NCBI GenBank assembly: GCA_014607495.2
Contig: CP053171.1
Span: forward strand, 186,001 to 250,000
Direction of reading: 5' to 3'
DNA length: 64,000 bases
Source: Carposina sasakii
Taxonomy: Eukaryota > Arthropoda > Insecta > Lepidoptera > Carposinidae
Within the stretch, counting starts at the first letter, position 1. Each line of letters begins with the position of its first letter. Position numbers and translations under genes: made by a program. This document shows, in pieces, positions 42,701 through 57,700 of this stretch. The notes beneath the pieces were generated by a model that had not been told where the DNA came from, searched no databases, and saw nothing but the letters and a program-made list of their open reading frames with translations.

Positions 42701-45700
42701 CTAAAAGTGTTGTGTTTTTCCAGGTGGTACCGGTGGAAAGCAAGTAGCTATTGTTCAACCTCAAAGACGGGATAACAATGAAGTAACTGGTAAGTAAGAC
42801 ACAAACTATATTTAACTAATAACTCCTGCCAATCAGACGGCGTATGTTCGATCCTAGTCATGGACCTGATTGACTGGCAACTGGATTTATTTCATGTACA
42901 GATTCTCATATTTCTACATATTCTAAAATTCTCATACAAAACTCCAACCACTAAACCCAAGACAGGCATAAAGCTGTCTTAGCAATAACTTTTGATATAA
43001 CCATATTTCGCCGACCCTAAAATAATGGCTTAAAGCTAGAAGCGAAGGTGAATAATATAAAAAACTATTTCAGAAACAAACAACCGAGCAACACCAAAGT
43101 CCCCTCGAGGTAGAAGATCTAACATTGAAGCGGTACAAAGACAAACACCTGACATTATAAACACTAACTTGGACACCTCCAGAAGGAAGTCAGTTAAAAG
43201 CACTCCAAAGACCTTGAACGTGAACCTGCAGAGACAGTCTCATCTGGATAATTCGTTGTCGGATTCGTCCAAGAGGCGGTACACACCTAAATCTACGCCG
43301 AGAAATACACACACTAAGGTAAGATACTAAAATCTAGTTATGCCGTTTGACACATCAGCTGCCGATTTTCATTTAAATCGGTTCAGTACTTAAGGCGTAA
43401 AAATGTACAAAACAAAGAGTCTTTCGTATTTGTAATATATACTTATAGGACGAGAATGTGGTAGCCCTGGGTAGGCCTATCTCCAATACTGGACTGCAAA
43501 AAGCTGATGTGTTATTCACATTTTTTAGCAGGAAAGATAGGATTGGTGACCAAATCTCACAAATAGAGTATTTATTTTTTATTTTTATTTCAAAACGTAA
43601 TTTATAAGAGAGAAAGAGATGGTAAAATTCGGCATCCGAGTTAAGTGACCCGATAGCTCAGTTGGTAGAGCCATGCACGGAATGCGAGAGGTTGTGAGTT
43701 CAAATCTCACTTGGGTGAATTTTTTTTCAATTTGTTATTAATACTTTATAATTATTTATTCTTCCGCAGGCATCTCTATGGATAGAGTCTCGCAAGTCAG
43801 CTCCGCGCCGCGCCCCCGCCAGGCGATCCCTCGCCACTAAGATACAGGAGCCCGACACTATAGGTATGGTATAAAACAATGTTTTGTGGCAGGGAACATT
43901 GAGGTCACATGACCTGGGGCTTGACTAACACCTAACATACAGTTACATCAGTTGAATTTCCTGTGCATTTCATAAGAGTGCTGGCTAAAGGTCAGTTTTA
44001 ATCAGTTTTTTTAGTCATGTGCTGATGTAGAGTTTAAATAGAATAGGCCAGCTGCGTTTCCTACTGGATATGTTTTATGAGTTAACTTTAGGATTCAGGT
44101 GGCATACCCTCGGGTAATTAGCTAGCAACTTGTCACTGATCATCTACATCTATCCCTGTTTAGCATATCTGAACGTGGCTCTGCATATCTGAATAGGATC
44201 TCCTTTATGATCCTGCAGTTGTGGCTATGTACGTAGTTCTGATATTTCCTATGAGCCTAATTCTAGTCCTATTTATTTTAGCAATTCAGTACAAACTTTT
44301 TGCTATGCATGTTATAAAAAATTCTTAGCTTCATATACTTACAATACTATTCATCCCTTCGCAGACCACACAAAACAAGCAGCAATAATGCTGATGACAG
44401 GCCACACTCCCAAAATAAGAGTACCATCACCCAAAAAGGGAAGTGCTAAGAAGTCACCAACTTTCCTCATCAAGAAACCCAGCCCTGTCCGGAAGACTCC
44501 AAAAACAAGCAAGAAATCTAAAAGCCCACGAAGTTCTAACACCCCAAGTATAAGAGTTTCAAACTCCTCACCTTTACTTGGTAGAAGTGGACGTCATTCA
44601 AGTATAACAGTGGTTGACACAAGTCATCACAAGTCTGGTACGCCAGTTAATAGAAGAAGTGCAGTGACACCTAATAGTGCAGTCAGTGATAAAAGTGCAG
44701 GTTCACGAAGAAGCAGCAAACCCAGCTCTGGGAATCAATCGGTAAGACATTGTGTATTTAGCTTTATGTTACTGATAAATAACTGATTATGAATACTACA
44801 CTCGCGAGCAAAAGTATGGAATCACTTACCTGAAATTGGTTCCGCGCGATCTTGAGGGTTAAATAACTAGTTAATAATAAAAAAATTAATAACCATTTTA
44901 ATAATAATTTTGGTTATACTGTTAGCTTTAAATTGATACCAAATTAATTCAAATCACGCCAATATTTAAGAAGCTATCCCGGATTTCGTGAAGAAGTAAG
45001 GAAAAAGGCATTTTTCAATTGTTTGATAAGTCGCGAGTTCGGCCTATTGACCCCCTATAAAAGCACGTGTTATCGGATTTTCGCTATCAGTTGGCTTTCA
45101 CACGTTGACCGGTACACATCTTCGCTACTTTTGACCCACGAAAATGGATACTACTCCTTCAGAAGCAGCCCAAATCGTCGCCCTATTGCAACAAGGGCTT
45201 AGCCAGCGGGCTGTCGCTCGTCAGCTCCACATAAGCCAGTCCTGTGTTTCGAAAGTTTATAAACGCTTTCGGGAGACTGGTGGCTTTATCCCGAGACCAA
45301 GATCTGGACGTCGCCAGTGCACATCGGAGAGAGATGACCGTTTTATTGTGTCGACTTCTCTTCGAAATCGTCACTTGACTGGCGTCGACGTCCAACAGGA
45401 GCTCAGAGATGTGCGTGGGGTAGCTGTCAGCGAGTGGACAGTTCGTCGAAGGCTCAAGCAAGCGAATTTGAGTCCTAAAAGGCCAGCCACAGGCCCAAAA
45501 CTGACGGCAGCTCACCGACAAGCACGTCTACAATTTGCTCGCAACCATCTTGATTGGGAAGTCGAGCAATGGAGGCGAGTTCTGTTCTCTGACGAGCGCA
45601 GAATGTGTTTGCACGGAAGCGATCGAAGAGGTCGGGTGTATAGGCGCCCTGGAGAGCGATTTGCGCAGTGCTGTTTCGCTGAAACAGTGGCTTATGGGGG

Positions 45701-48700
45701 CGATTCTTGTATGATGTGGGCCGGCATTTCTTTCGACGGTAAAACGGAGCTTGTTTTCGTGCCTGGCGGGGGACGTGGAGGCGGTCTAACTTCAGACCTA
45801 TACATCTATACTAATATATATATTATATATATTATAATAATATTATAAAGCTGAAGAGTTTGTTTGTTTGTTTGTTTGATTGAACGCGCTAATCTCCGGA
45901 ACTACTGGGTCGAATTAAAAAATTCTTTTTGTGTTGGATAGTCCATTTATCGAGGAAGGCTTTAGGCTATATATCATCACAGTGCGACCAATAGGGACGA
46001 AGAATAAGAGGAAAATGTGGAAAAAACGGGGAAAATTATTCAACTTTGGAGACTTCCGTTGCGTGCGCTGCGTAAACGGTTCAAGTTATCCAAAAAATAT
46101 GTATGAAAGAATAAAATGACGTAGAAATGATATGAAAGAAAAAAATTGAAGGTCTAGACTGCCTGATGCAGAACCCTTAGCAGCCCAGCTAAACTTTGAG
46201 AGATATGAAAATACCGTCTTAGGAAAAGTTGCTCAGCATGATAAGCACTTTCTAATAACGTAATAAAATTGAAGGTCTAGATAACCTGATGCAGAACCCT
46301 TAACAGCCCAGCTAAATTTTGAGAGATATGAAAATACCGTCTTAGGAAAAGTTATTCAACATTTTAAAAGAATTCAATTCCCTGTTAAGTTATCTTTTGC
46401 TGTAACAATTAATAAATCACAGGGGCAAACGTTTAAACACGTTGGAATTGACTTACGTCAAGACTGCTTTTCACACGGCCAATTATATGTCGCGTTGTCA
46501 AGATCGGGTTGCGGAGAAAATCTGTATGTTCTTCTGCCACAAGAAAATAAAACAAAAAATATAATTTACGCAGAAGTACTTTAAAATATTTTATTCTGTT
46601 TGTTGACGCGGACGAAGTCGCGGGCAACAGCTAGTTACCGATATTCTGCTGGAACATGTCGTTCCCTATGCGGAATATATCGGTGATGACTTCCTCCTTA
46701 TGCAAGATAACGCTCGTTGTCACACTTCCCGTGCTACAACTCAATACCTCGAAGAAGTCGGTATCGCCACATTAGACTGGCCAGCGCTCAGCCCGGATTT
46801 GAACCCAATTGAGCACGTGTGGGACGAACTGAAGAGGAGGGTTCGTTCCAGAAATCCTGCTCCTTCAAGTCTAAATGACTTGAAATCAGCTTTGATAGAG
46901 GAGTGGGAAGGTATTCCACAAGAATCCATACAGAAGCTGATCAGGTCAATGAAGAACCGTCTTCGAGCCGTTGTTAGGGCTAGGGGAGGGAATACAAAAT
47001 ATTGAATTTCAATTTTGAGCCTAAATAAAATTTTTATTAATTAATTTTTGTTGTTTTCTTTATTCATATTTTTTCCATATTTCCTTGTTTTCCTACCTCC
47101 TTCACTTAATCCCCAATAGCACCTGAACTATTGGTGTGATTTAAATGAATTTCATATCAATTTAAAGCTAACAGTTTAACCTTTAAAACGGTGCCACTTT
47201 TATTATTATTAACTATTTTTTTAGTACTCATGACCGCGCGGAATCAATTTCAGGTAAGTGATTCCATATTTTTGCTCGCGAGTGTATTAAAAAAAAAAAA
47301 CACCCCAGAGAGATTTGAACTCACGACCTCTTCGCAAACCGTGTTTTGGCTCTAACAGATTGGTTAGCTTGAAAAGTTTATGTATAACTACTTCTTCCTG
47401 AGACAGAATGGTTTCCTTTAAACTACGCGAGCTTGAGACAGTAGTGCTTTATTGATATCCGATTGGCGCAGTTGGTAGTATCACTGCTTCTTTCGAATCC
47501 CGTTAGGTGCAAGCAGATTTGCTACATTGATGTTTGTGTCAGGGTGATAAATAAACTTTACACTTGCTTAAAGTTACGTTGCTTAGTATACGCACAAGAC
47601 CTTAGGTATGTTACTGTAGGTCTCTGCTAATGTGATGCGTGAATCGTGAAATGATTATTACTGAATTACTTAAAGAAATATATGCATTTATTATATAAAT
47701 TAACCCAGACTATGAATGATTTGATGTTCAACTTTTTTTTTTCGTAGACTATCATTCCATGAGTCTTACATACATATAGCAACACTTGATAGATATAATT
47801 TTCCTTCAGGTAACAATCCTAGAGATAACAGACTCGGACACACAAAGTTCAGCGCGCGCTAGTAGCTCGTCCCGCCGCTCCAGCCGGCTGGCGCTGGCGT
47901 CGCCCACGCCGAGGAAATCCGCCCTCAAAGACCCCACCGCTAAGAAAAACCCCAGAAAAACTGAATCTATCAAATTCGATCTGAGTAACCTCGAGAATTA
48001 CAACCAGAGTGAGGATATTCTCACAGTTAACAACACGACTAGACGATCGAACAGCGACAAGTCTTATGAAACCGACCTGACTTTACACTTCTCCGATACA
48101 TCTATAAAGTCGCCATCGCCCAGAAAATCCATCCATTCTCGCAGTAGTAAAATTTTAGAGAAATCCCTAGGGAGAACCGTTACTGAGTCATACAATGTCG
48201 ATCAGAGCACTTTCACTCCAAAATCCCCGCAGGCGAGGAAATCTATGCGAGGAAGCATCTTAGTGAGAAAGGCTCTGGAAAATTCTGCCAACGATCTATC
48301 AGCTATATCGAGAAAATCTAGAAGAACCACTCAAACGTTGACAGATCAGAGTTGGGATACGACCGTCGAATCTGCATTCAGAACACGCACTTTAAGCCCT
48401 AAATCTCCTAAGAATGTGGAAACGTACTCTCTAGTTGATCTAGTGTCTATGGACGGGTCAAACGATACGGGACGATCTACCTCTGTGTACAATTCTGCCG
48501 GTTCAGCTAACACTAGTGCATTCGGTACGCCTAACGCTTCGGGAAGGAAAACTAGATCTACCATAGATCCTACTATGATAACTTCGAGTACCCCATACGT
48601 AACCAAGTCGAAAGCTGCTAGAAAAACCAAATCTTTGTCTACATCACCTAGATCTAGGTCTAATCCTAATATATCTAGAGTGAATAGTTCAAGTGGGAAA

Positions 48701-51700
48701 AAGTCGGTGTCTACAAGGCGGTCGAAGTCTTTGACGACGCCTGAAAATACCGAAAGACATATTTCAGTGAACAGTACGAGGATTTCTCGCGCGTCGAAAA
48801 GCAGATCTCGAATTAACGATAGCGATTTGTTACTGTTATCTTTAAGAGACGAAACGGAGGACGATTCACCGAAATCGTCCCGAAATATAAGCAAATCTCC
48901 AAGCGTACTGCAGAATCAGAGCAAACGTAGTACTAGAAAAACGTTTAATATAACTATATCTCCCTCCAATAGTCCTGCACAGAACGAGACAGTGAATACC
49001 AGCGAGAGCAAGCGCTCTACGAGAAAAACCTTAAGTGTCAAGGTGTCCCCCTCAAATAATACGGGAATGAACGGGACAGTAACACCCGAGATACAACTCA
49101 GTCCCGAACCTGCGGGAACGCCGGTGCTTAATATACAAAGTCTACTTAACTCCAGCTTAAATTCCTTGAGCTCTCAAAATTCCAAAAATCGCGTCTCGGT
49201 AAACTTAAAACGTAAAACTATTGGAGTGCCCCGTTCGGATCCTAAAAAACTACGACAGAGCACTAAATCTAAATCCTTCGTTGAAGGGATTAACGTAGTT
49301 TCAAGGAAATCTATGCGACTGCGCACAAATTCATCCGGAAATTCTGATAAAACTGACGATGGTGCCCTGGAGCCTGATAACGAAGAAATGGTGACGCCGA
49401 CCAGTGCCGTCACACTGGTCCAAGAAGCGGTCAAAAACAAACATTCCACAGCCAAAAAGCCGCAATCAAAGAGATCCATTATTGACAACTTAAACGAATC
49501 TGATATTGTGAAGCAACTGTTCAATAGCCCGGTTAAAAGGAAGCTGTCGCAAAGTATGACCGAGTTCTCTAGGAATATGCAGTTTGATGATGAAGAAGAC
49601 CGTCCTATTAGGAAACATACGAGAAATACTATAGCTTTAGGGCGGACGCCTGATAACTCTTTGCTGGAAAACAGCGAGAATTACACGCCGGAGAGGTTTG
49701 TCAGCCCGATTACAACGCCTAACGAGAGCCCTAATTTGTCTGGAGTAAAGAGAATTTTCAGAAAAAGTGTAGTTAACGACTTGAGTAATGTCAGGGGAGT
49801 GAAATCTTTGCTTCGCACGCCACGCGCTAGAAAATCTCTGAAGAATGATTTAACTAATGTGTCTGGAGTAAAAGTTGTGTTTGCTAAATCGCCCCGAAAC
49901 CGTCTAAGCGACGTAAGAGTAAAAGAATTGTTCGCTGAGCCGCCAAAGAACGATTTGACTGATGTGCGAGGAGTAAAGAAACTATTCCAGAAGAAGAGTC
50001 CTCGAAACGACTTACGTAATGTCTCGGGTGTGAAAAGAACCTTCGCGAATAGATCTCCAAGAAACGATCTTGGCGATATCAGCGGAGTCAACTTTATTTT
50101 CACCCAAAATTCTCGCACAGACTCGGTGGACGATTTATTGAATCAGTCTCACAGAGATTTGTCAAATTCAGAGGCCCTATTCGATCAGTTCATAGGAAAG
50201 CCGCCAATTAAAGCTGTATATTCAAAGAGCTTTTTATCCAAAATGCAGAAACAGAAAGCGAAACAGTCTAGGAACGCTAAATCTATGCATGATAGTATAA
50301 ACATGGAGAATGTGGAAGAGTGGCTTAGGCAGGAACTAAATAAACGTCAACATAAAAACGTAACATTGAGTGCTACAAACACGTCTAAATCCAGGAAGTC
50401 TATTAACAAATCTGCTAACAAATCCCATAACACTTCGAAGGTAAATAAGGAATTGCAGAATTTAGTGACAGATACTGTAGAAGGCTTGGAACCGGTACGT
50501 CATTCAAGAATTCGTAATAGTTCAGTGAATAAGACTGGCTCTCAGATTTCGCTTATATACAGTGTTCACACTTTGCCGATTAAAAAGCGTTCTTTAGTGG
50601 ATAATTCGGCGGAAAAGAGTGTTAGGAGTGTGAGTAAGGTGCTAAACCTTCCGATAAAGAAGCGTGTGGTCGTGCATTCGACGCCTGTGAAGGGCAAATA
50701 CAACATGACAATGAACGCGTCGGAGTTGGGTCGTGTGTCACCGATCGTGCCCGTCGATAAAACTAGAGATGTTGAGGCTGACACGTCCATCAGGTAAGAT
50801 TTCTATTTATTTGTTTAAATAACTATTATCCTGCAAGCATTCACTGGAATGTATCAGCTGCATTATCGTCAACCAATCCTGAAGAACTGAGGAACTCGGG
50901 CATTCTCTCAGACAATAAGCTAGCAACTTGTCACTGCTCATTTACATCTGTACCAGCGATGCTAATCGTGGCTGGATCTCCTTTATGATCCTGCAGTTCA
51001 GTTTCTGTGAGAGAGATAGCACTTTGTATTTTTTTTTTTTTTATTTATTTATTTTCCGGAAAGTTAACAGCTTACGACTATATACATATCAAGACAGAAA
51101 CAATATGCCAATTACTAACTTCCACTTTTAGTTACAATATAGCAGGTAACATTAGGTACAAACTACACTGGTAAAAATTACACTGTGACAAAATTTAAAT
51201 AGTACAAAAAAAATTTTTTTGCTAACAGCGAGAATCAACCGTCGCCATCCAGTGCCCAGTATTAATTATATTATTTAATTTACAGGGTTCGAAATCATCA
51301 AGATTTTTTTTTGATAATTATCCTAGCTGATTTGTCAATTAACTTCTTGAAATTTTCTTTATTTAAATTATGATAAATTTATCTCAAAGAGGGTCTCAGT
51401 TTTTCGGCATTATGGAATGAACAGCAAAGAACATTACAATTTTAATGAGAAAAATACAATTTAATTCAGAGTTTGTTTTTATGGCGTCGAACAATAGTAA
51501 GAAAGTACGTAAAGAAAGAGGAAATCACACTGCTCTTGTCGGTCAAAGGTTTTTTATGTCTGGCGTATTTGGATACATAAAAAAAACTTAGATTATTTTT
51601 GTGTTTGATTTTTATAATTATCAAAGATAGTTATCAAGGTATATTTATCAAGATAATTATCAATGATTCTTTGATTAGAACACAGATTACAACTTACTGC

Positions 51701-54700
51701 GACATTGCCATTTTTATTGTAAGTTCTAAAAAGTACATTGCCTTTAATTTCAGATCTACGCAAAAAACAAAAGCCACGCCGAAGGCCAAAGCTACACCTA
51801 AAGTTAAGGCTACGCCAAAAGCCAAGCCTTCGCCAAAAGTCAAGGCAACGCCAAAAGCTAAGGCTACGCTAAAAGCCAAAGCATCGCCAAAAGGAGTTAC
51901 GTCGCCTAAAGCAGTTGCATCACCTAAAGTTAAAAGAAGAAGAGTAACCAAAGTAAAGAATGTTTCTGAAGTAAAAGATACAGTAACTGAACCATCTCCC
52001 AGAAAGACTCGCAAAACTAAAGCCGCTGAAAAAAGTGTCGTCGCTAAAGTTTCTAGAAATACAAAATCTAAGAACAAGACTGTCACTGAAGTCACTAACA
52101 CTAAGAAACGTAGAAGCTCTTTAGTTATTACGAAAAAAGCGCCGGTTTTAAGCCCATCGCCAAAAGCTACACGACGAGGGAAAGTCCAAGCAAACGCACA
52201 TAAAGAACAAGTCAATGTTACTAAAGTAACTCCAAAGAAAACTAGAGGCCAAAGACAAAACACCCAAGAACTGATTGACAAACCTAAAACACCGAAACAG
52301 ACTAGGGCTAGGATCCAAAATGGCAACGTGGTCGTGGTTAAACCCTCGCCGGTATTAAAACCACAGGCTGCCAAAACTAGAGGAAAGAAATCAGATGTTA
52401 TAGAGGTAATAGAGCCTCCTAAAAGGCGAGGCCGTAAAGTTACTGAACCAGCCGAAATTGAAGCTAAACCTGCCCGAAGTCGTAAGAATACAGAGAAAAC
52501 TAACGCTTCCGTAGAAGTACAAAGTAATCGTAAGAAAGCCGAATCTCCTAAACCTAGAAGAGGTAGGAAAACTGCTCAAGTTGAAGAACCAACTAAGGTT
52601 GAAGCTAAAAGGGGGAGGAAGACAGTTGTAACTGAGGATAAACCTGCGTCAAAGACTAGAAACACTCGCGGCAAAGTAGAGACACAAGAGAGCGTAGAAT
52701 CCCAACCTAGAGGACGCAGGGGAAAGCTGGAAAATAACGAAGAGGTTTCCACAACACGTAAACGTAAGACTAAGGCTGAAGAAGTGGTTCCTCCTAAAGT
52801 TAAAGTTACTGGAGTATCCAAGACAAAAGTTGACAAAACTGTTGCCAAAGCTAACAAATCTGATGCTAGTGTAGCTAAGCTAACCAGGGCAAGTAGGAAT
52901 GCTAAAACTGATGCTAAAACCAGCAAAGTAGATGCTAAGAAAACTGAAGCTAGTGTACCTAAGACTACTCGTGGAAGAAAAACAGTGGAACCAACTAAAG
53001 TAAAATCTCCAATTGTTGAAAATGCTAGGTCTAGAAGAGGAGCTGAAAAGCCTGAGGAACCGAAAACTACTAGAGGAAAAAAGGTATGTAAACATACTTA
53101 CTTTTAAATACATTACTGACTCCTTGTTGCCATATTATAATTTGATGAACATTCTTTGTACTGGCTCATTACAAATGTCTTAGCATCTTATATTATTATT
53201 TCGTAATATTTTGAAGTCCTACTATCCTTTTTTTTCCACTAATATTATAAATGTGCAGATGGATTCATGTATGTGTATGTTTGTTACTTTTTCACGCAAA
53301 ATCTATTGAACGGAATGTCATTTATTTATTTATTAGTGGACGCCCGCGAATCGGTCCGCGTGGACTGTAGAAAAAACAAAATGTAGAAATTATCCGGGAT
53401 ACAAACATTTTCACAGGATAAAATGTAGCCTATATGTTAAGTGGGACCTGTCACAATATATTTCTGAAAACTGCATTGAAATCGGTCCAGTCGTTTCTGA
53501 GTTAGCGTGCACAAACATAGGTCCGTTATATGTATATGACGTAGATGGGTCGAGTGGCGTGCCGTTGGGTGTGTCCGACATCTTCCAAAATCCGAAATAA
53601 AGAATGCGGCGTGTAGTAAACAAGCTTAATTAGGAATCACAAACACTTTCACTGTATCTACGCACAAGATTACTAGGATTCTAGCGGATAACGTAGAAAC
53701 GTGGTAAGTACAAGACAGAGGCTGATTAGCACCCGTGCTTCGCTCGACAGACGCAACACCAAGCCCAGAATACCCTCCGGCTCAATTCAAACGACCCGGT
53801 GGTCGTTGTAAATCTACAGTGGCGCCCTCTCAGTACTCTGTCTTGTCTTTACCCAAGTGACAGCTGTCCTCAAGTCAGTGATAGCTGTCGACTTGACGTT
53901 TCTAACTTCAACGATTGAAAATAGATGGCGTTGGAGATCCGACTGTAGGATATGACATCTTGATCTCCGACACGGCCATTTTGACAACTCACGCGTCCTC
54001 GCGTGGGGTTTCTGGAAAGAAAGAGGATTTTGCAAAGTAACATGTATCACGCTCGGTCTTTCTGACCATTGGGACAGTAAAAACTTAATTTAAACGTTAC
54101 TAAACCTTTATTTCAAACGAACCAATATCATCATAATCAAAATTGAAAATCATTTTACTATACCAAATTGTTACAAATTTACTTGCATACTATTAAACAA
54201 AGAAATCGACTATAATCGTCACACACAAGGTAAATAATTCCAAAACAAGGCTACAGTATGCACAATCCATATAGAGTAACGTCAGTCAAGTAAGTCTAGT
54301 TGCCTCAATCTAGCAACTCTTGGAAACTTCCATCCAGCTTCCGTAAACCAGTCTAGTCACTTCCATCCAGTGACTCTTGGAAACTTCCATCCAGCTTCCG
54401 TATACCAGTCTAGTCACTTCCATCCAGTGACTCTTAGAAACTTACATCCAGCTTCCGTATACCAGTCTAATCACTTCCATCCAGTGACTCTTAGAAACTT
54501 CCATCCAGCTTCCATATACCAGTCTAGTCACTTCCATCCAGTGACTCTTGAATACCTCTATCCGGTATCCGTAAACCACTCTCAATCAGTCAACTCAACA
54601 TTAATTTGAACATGACGGTCCATCCCCGTCAAGTTCGCACAGATTATCATCACGGTCACATGTCAGCATGTCATTGGTAATGTCATTCGCAGGCATTCGC

Positions 54701-57700
54701 CTAAGTCTGTCATGTGCGTACTTATAGGTTCTATTGGAATTAAGGGCTTTAAGAACATAACGATTACCTTCAAGTACCTCCGATACCCTAAAAGGACCTC
54801 TATACTTCGGATCAATTAATCGAATTTCGAGTTCACCTGTAGTTACACGAGTTTTGGCAAACCTGTTGTAAAATAACTGGAATATTCACCTAAAATAGTT
54901 AAAAGATCTGACTTTTTACAAGAGGGTATATCTGTGTCAACATTACTAAAGTCGTTACTGATACTAGAATCGGTTAAAACGTCACAATTTAAAACTGTCA
55001 AATTATTTTGTTTTGAAATGCTAAAATTATTTGTTGACAAGTTAATAACGAAGCCTTGACTCAATATTTCACGACCTAGCATAATATCACTACGCATATA
55101 CACATCGGGTAAAACATGTAATAAAAGTTCTAAACAATAATCATTAATTTCAACATTACACAGTATTTGCTGGGTGCTGAATACACTGGTTTGACCAATT
55201 CCCGTTAGAGAGACAGTTTTAGCAATTCTTTTACCATTGAAACTTGATGCAACGCTTTCTTTTATTAGTGAACACTCAGCACCCGAATCAAAATGAAAAT
55301 CATAAAATCTACCTTGATTATTAAGAGCGCCGGTCGGTGGTAAAGCGGTAAGTGCAACTATCTTTCGTGGATTCAGACGAATTTGACCTCGGCGCACCTC
55401 GAAGCCTAGGTACTCTACTTTTCTTTCAGGAATGAGCACTTTTTAGGATTTAACGAAAATCCCTTCCCAGAAAGAACTTCTAATACTACCTTTAGTCTAT
55501 CGAAAGCTTCGTCGATGTTACTGGCCACAACTAGCACGTCATCCATGTACACTACAACGTACTTGTTCACGAGATCGCCTAGAGCATGTATGAGAGCACG
55601 TTGAAACACTGCAGGAGCATTTTTCAAACCGAAGGGCATAGTAAGGTACTCATACTGACCTTCAGTTGTCACGAATGCTGTGCGCTCTATGGACTCCGAC
55701 TCGATAGGGATCTGGTGAAATCCCGATGCTAAATCTAAAATTGTAAAAAAAATGTCCTCCATGCAACCTAGCAATCTGTTCAGATATGAGTGGTAAAGGA
55801 AAACGGTCAGCAACGGTGTTATCGTTCAACTCCCTATAATCGACACACATTCTATCTGAACCGTCTTTTTTTTACCAAAAGTATCGGGCTTGCGAACGGT
55901 GAAGAACTAGGTCTAATTACCTTAGCATTAAGCAGCTCGTTGATTTTGCCCCTCACAATCTGACGTTCATCTGGGGTCAGCCTGTATGGGCGACGATTTA
56001 CCGTCTTGTGCGGGTCTACGAGCCGTATCTGCATAGGTTCAGTGTCAGCAGGAGAAGTAGGTGTACCGGTAATGAAACTAAGCTTGAACCGTTCTAAAAT
56101 CTCAATCAACCTAGGTCTGTATTCATTACTAACGTCAGTATCTACCAAGTAAAGGTCTATACCATTATTTGCAACTACATCACATGATTCGACTATGTTA
56201 ATTTTCTCGAAACGTACTTTATCTACCGAAGTGGCCCGCCCTCGCTTCGCTTCGGTACATATCAGTACATTAGCTACAACTTCATATGTAGGTACAGCGG
56301 TTTTCGTAAAAATTTGGAACGCCCGTTGGTTCCCTTCCCGTGGGAATTTCCTCGGGGTCCCAAATAAATATATATGCCCAACTTCAGATTCATATGTGTA
56401 ACCGTTTTCGTAAAAAATAATTAATTCCCGTTGGTCCCCTTCCCGTGGGAATTTCTGGAAATCCGTTCTTAGTGCTTCCTCGCAGTCCCTAATGAACTTA
56501 TATGCCCAATTTCAGCTTCATATGTATAGCGGTTTTCGTAAAAATTATGAATTCCCGTTTGTCCCTTCCCGTGGGAATTTCGGGAAATCCGTTCTCAGTG
56601 CTTCCTCGGGGTCCCAAATAAATATATATGCCCAACTTCAGATTCATATGTGTAACCGTTTTCGTAAAAAATAATTAATTCCCGTTGGTCCCCTTCCCGT
56701 GGGAATTTCTGGAAATCCGTTCTTAGTGCTTCCTCGCAGTCCCTAATTAACTTATATGCCAATTTCAGCTTCATATGTATAGCGGTTTTCGTAAAAATTA
56801 TGAATTCCCGTTTGTCCCCTTCCCGTGGGAATTTCGGGAAATCCGTTTTTAGTCCTCCCTCGCTGTCCCCAATGAACATATATGCCCGATTTCAGCTTCA
56901 TATGTATAGCGGTTTTCGTAAAAAATATAGAATTCCCGTTGGTCGCCTTCCCGTGGGAATATCGGGAAATTCTTGTAGCCTATGTTCATCCAGGTCCAAT
57001 AAGGATTCTAACGGTGAAAGAATTTTTGAAATCGGTCCAGTAGTTTCGGAGCCTATTCATTACAACCAAACAAACAAAGTTTTCCTCTTTATAATATTAG
57101 TATAGACATATGTACAGTCAAACCGATAACTAGAATTTCACGTCCGATCATAATGTTGTATCGCAAACAATGGTCAGGTAAAACATGAAGGAGTATCTCA
57201 AAGTTAATATTGTCAATGTCAATTGTCGTTAAAATTTGCATGGTCGAGGCTATAGAAGTTTGTCTTATACCAGTCATAGAAATATTGTCATAAATTCGCT
57301 TACCACTAAATTTCAAAGCAATCGATTCTTTAACTAAGGAACACTCTGAACCTGAGTCGTAAGTAAATGGGAATGACTCACCAGAGTGACGCAGAGAACC
57401 CGAAGGCGCATTCACAATGCACACGTCTACTCGCTTTTCCTTAGCTGGACCAGTTCCAGTGCCGCCGCCGGTACCGTTGTTCCCCTCCTTGATTTTCCTC
57501 TTCGGGCAGTCGGATGCATAGTGGCCTTGTTCCCGGCAGTTGAAGCAGGTGATGCGATCGGTTCTCCCTGTAGGTTGGTTGGTCGAGTTATGGTCCCCGT
57601 GAAAGGACCTGTGTTTGGACCGGTCATCTTGCTTCTTCGAATTGGCTTTGTTGCGACATTGAAGAGATTTGTGGCCTAGTTGTCCACAATTAAAGCACTT

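Larger units (their letters stand above)
44799..47284 (+). mobile_element. Tc1-like DNA transposon carrying a nested Helitron
   Basis: TA duplications are at 44797-44798 and 47285-47286. The terminal inverted repeats start CACTCGCGAGCAAAAGTATG and match over about 40 bases. It encodes a DD34E transposase that is interrupted by a Helitron at 45805-46634. It is in the intron between exons 7 and 8 of the Ki-67-like gene, in the same orientation. Confidence 0.95.

Noticed and set aside
16375..43725. Functional tRNA genes at 16375, 17873, 38943 and 43640
   Set aside because: A and B boxes are present but acceptor stems do not pair, and flanks are shared between copies, as in SINEs.
48346..52926. 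Long minus-strand ORFs opposite Ki-67-like exons 8 and 9
   Set aside because: Antisense shadows of Lys/Ser/Thr-rich coding sequence; the plus-strand exons have matching splice sites and phase.
53814..54050. 78-residue minus-strand ORF in the left LTR
   Set aside because: It comes from the LTR and adjacent untranslated sequence; the same stretch recurs in the right LTR.
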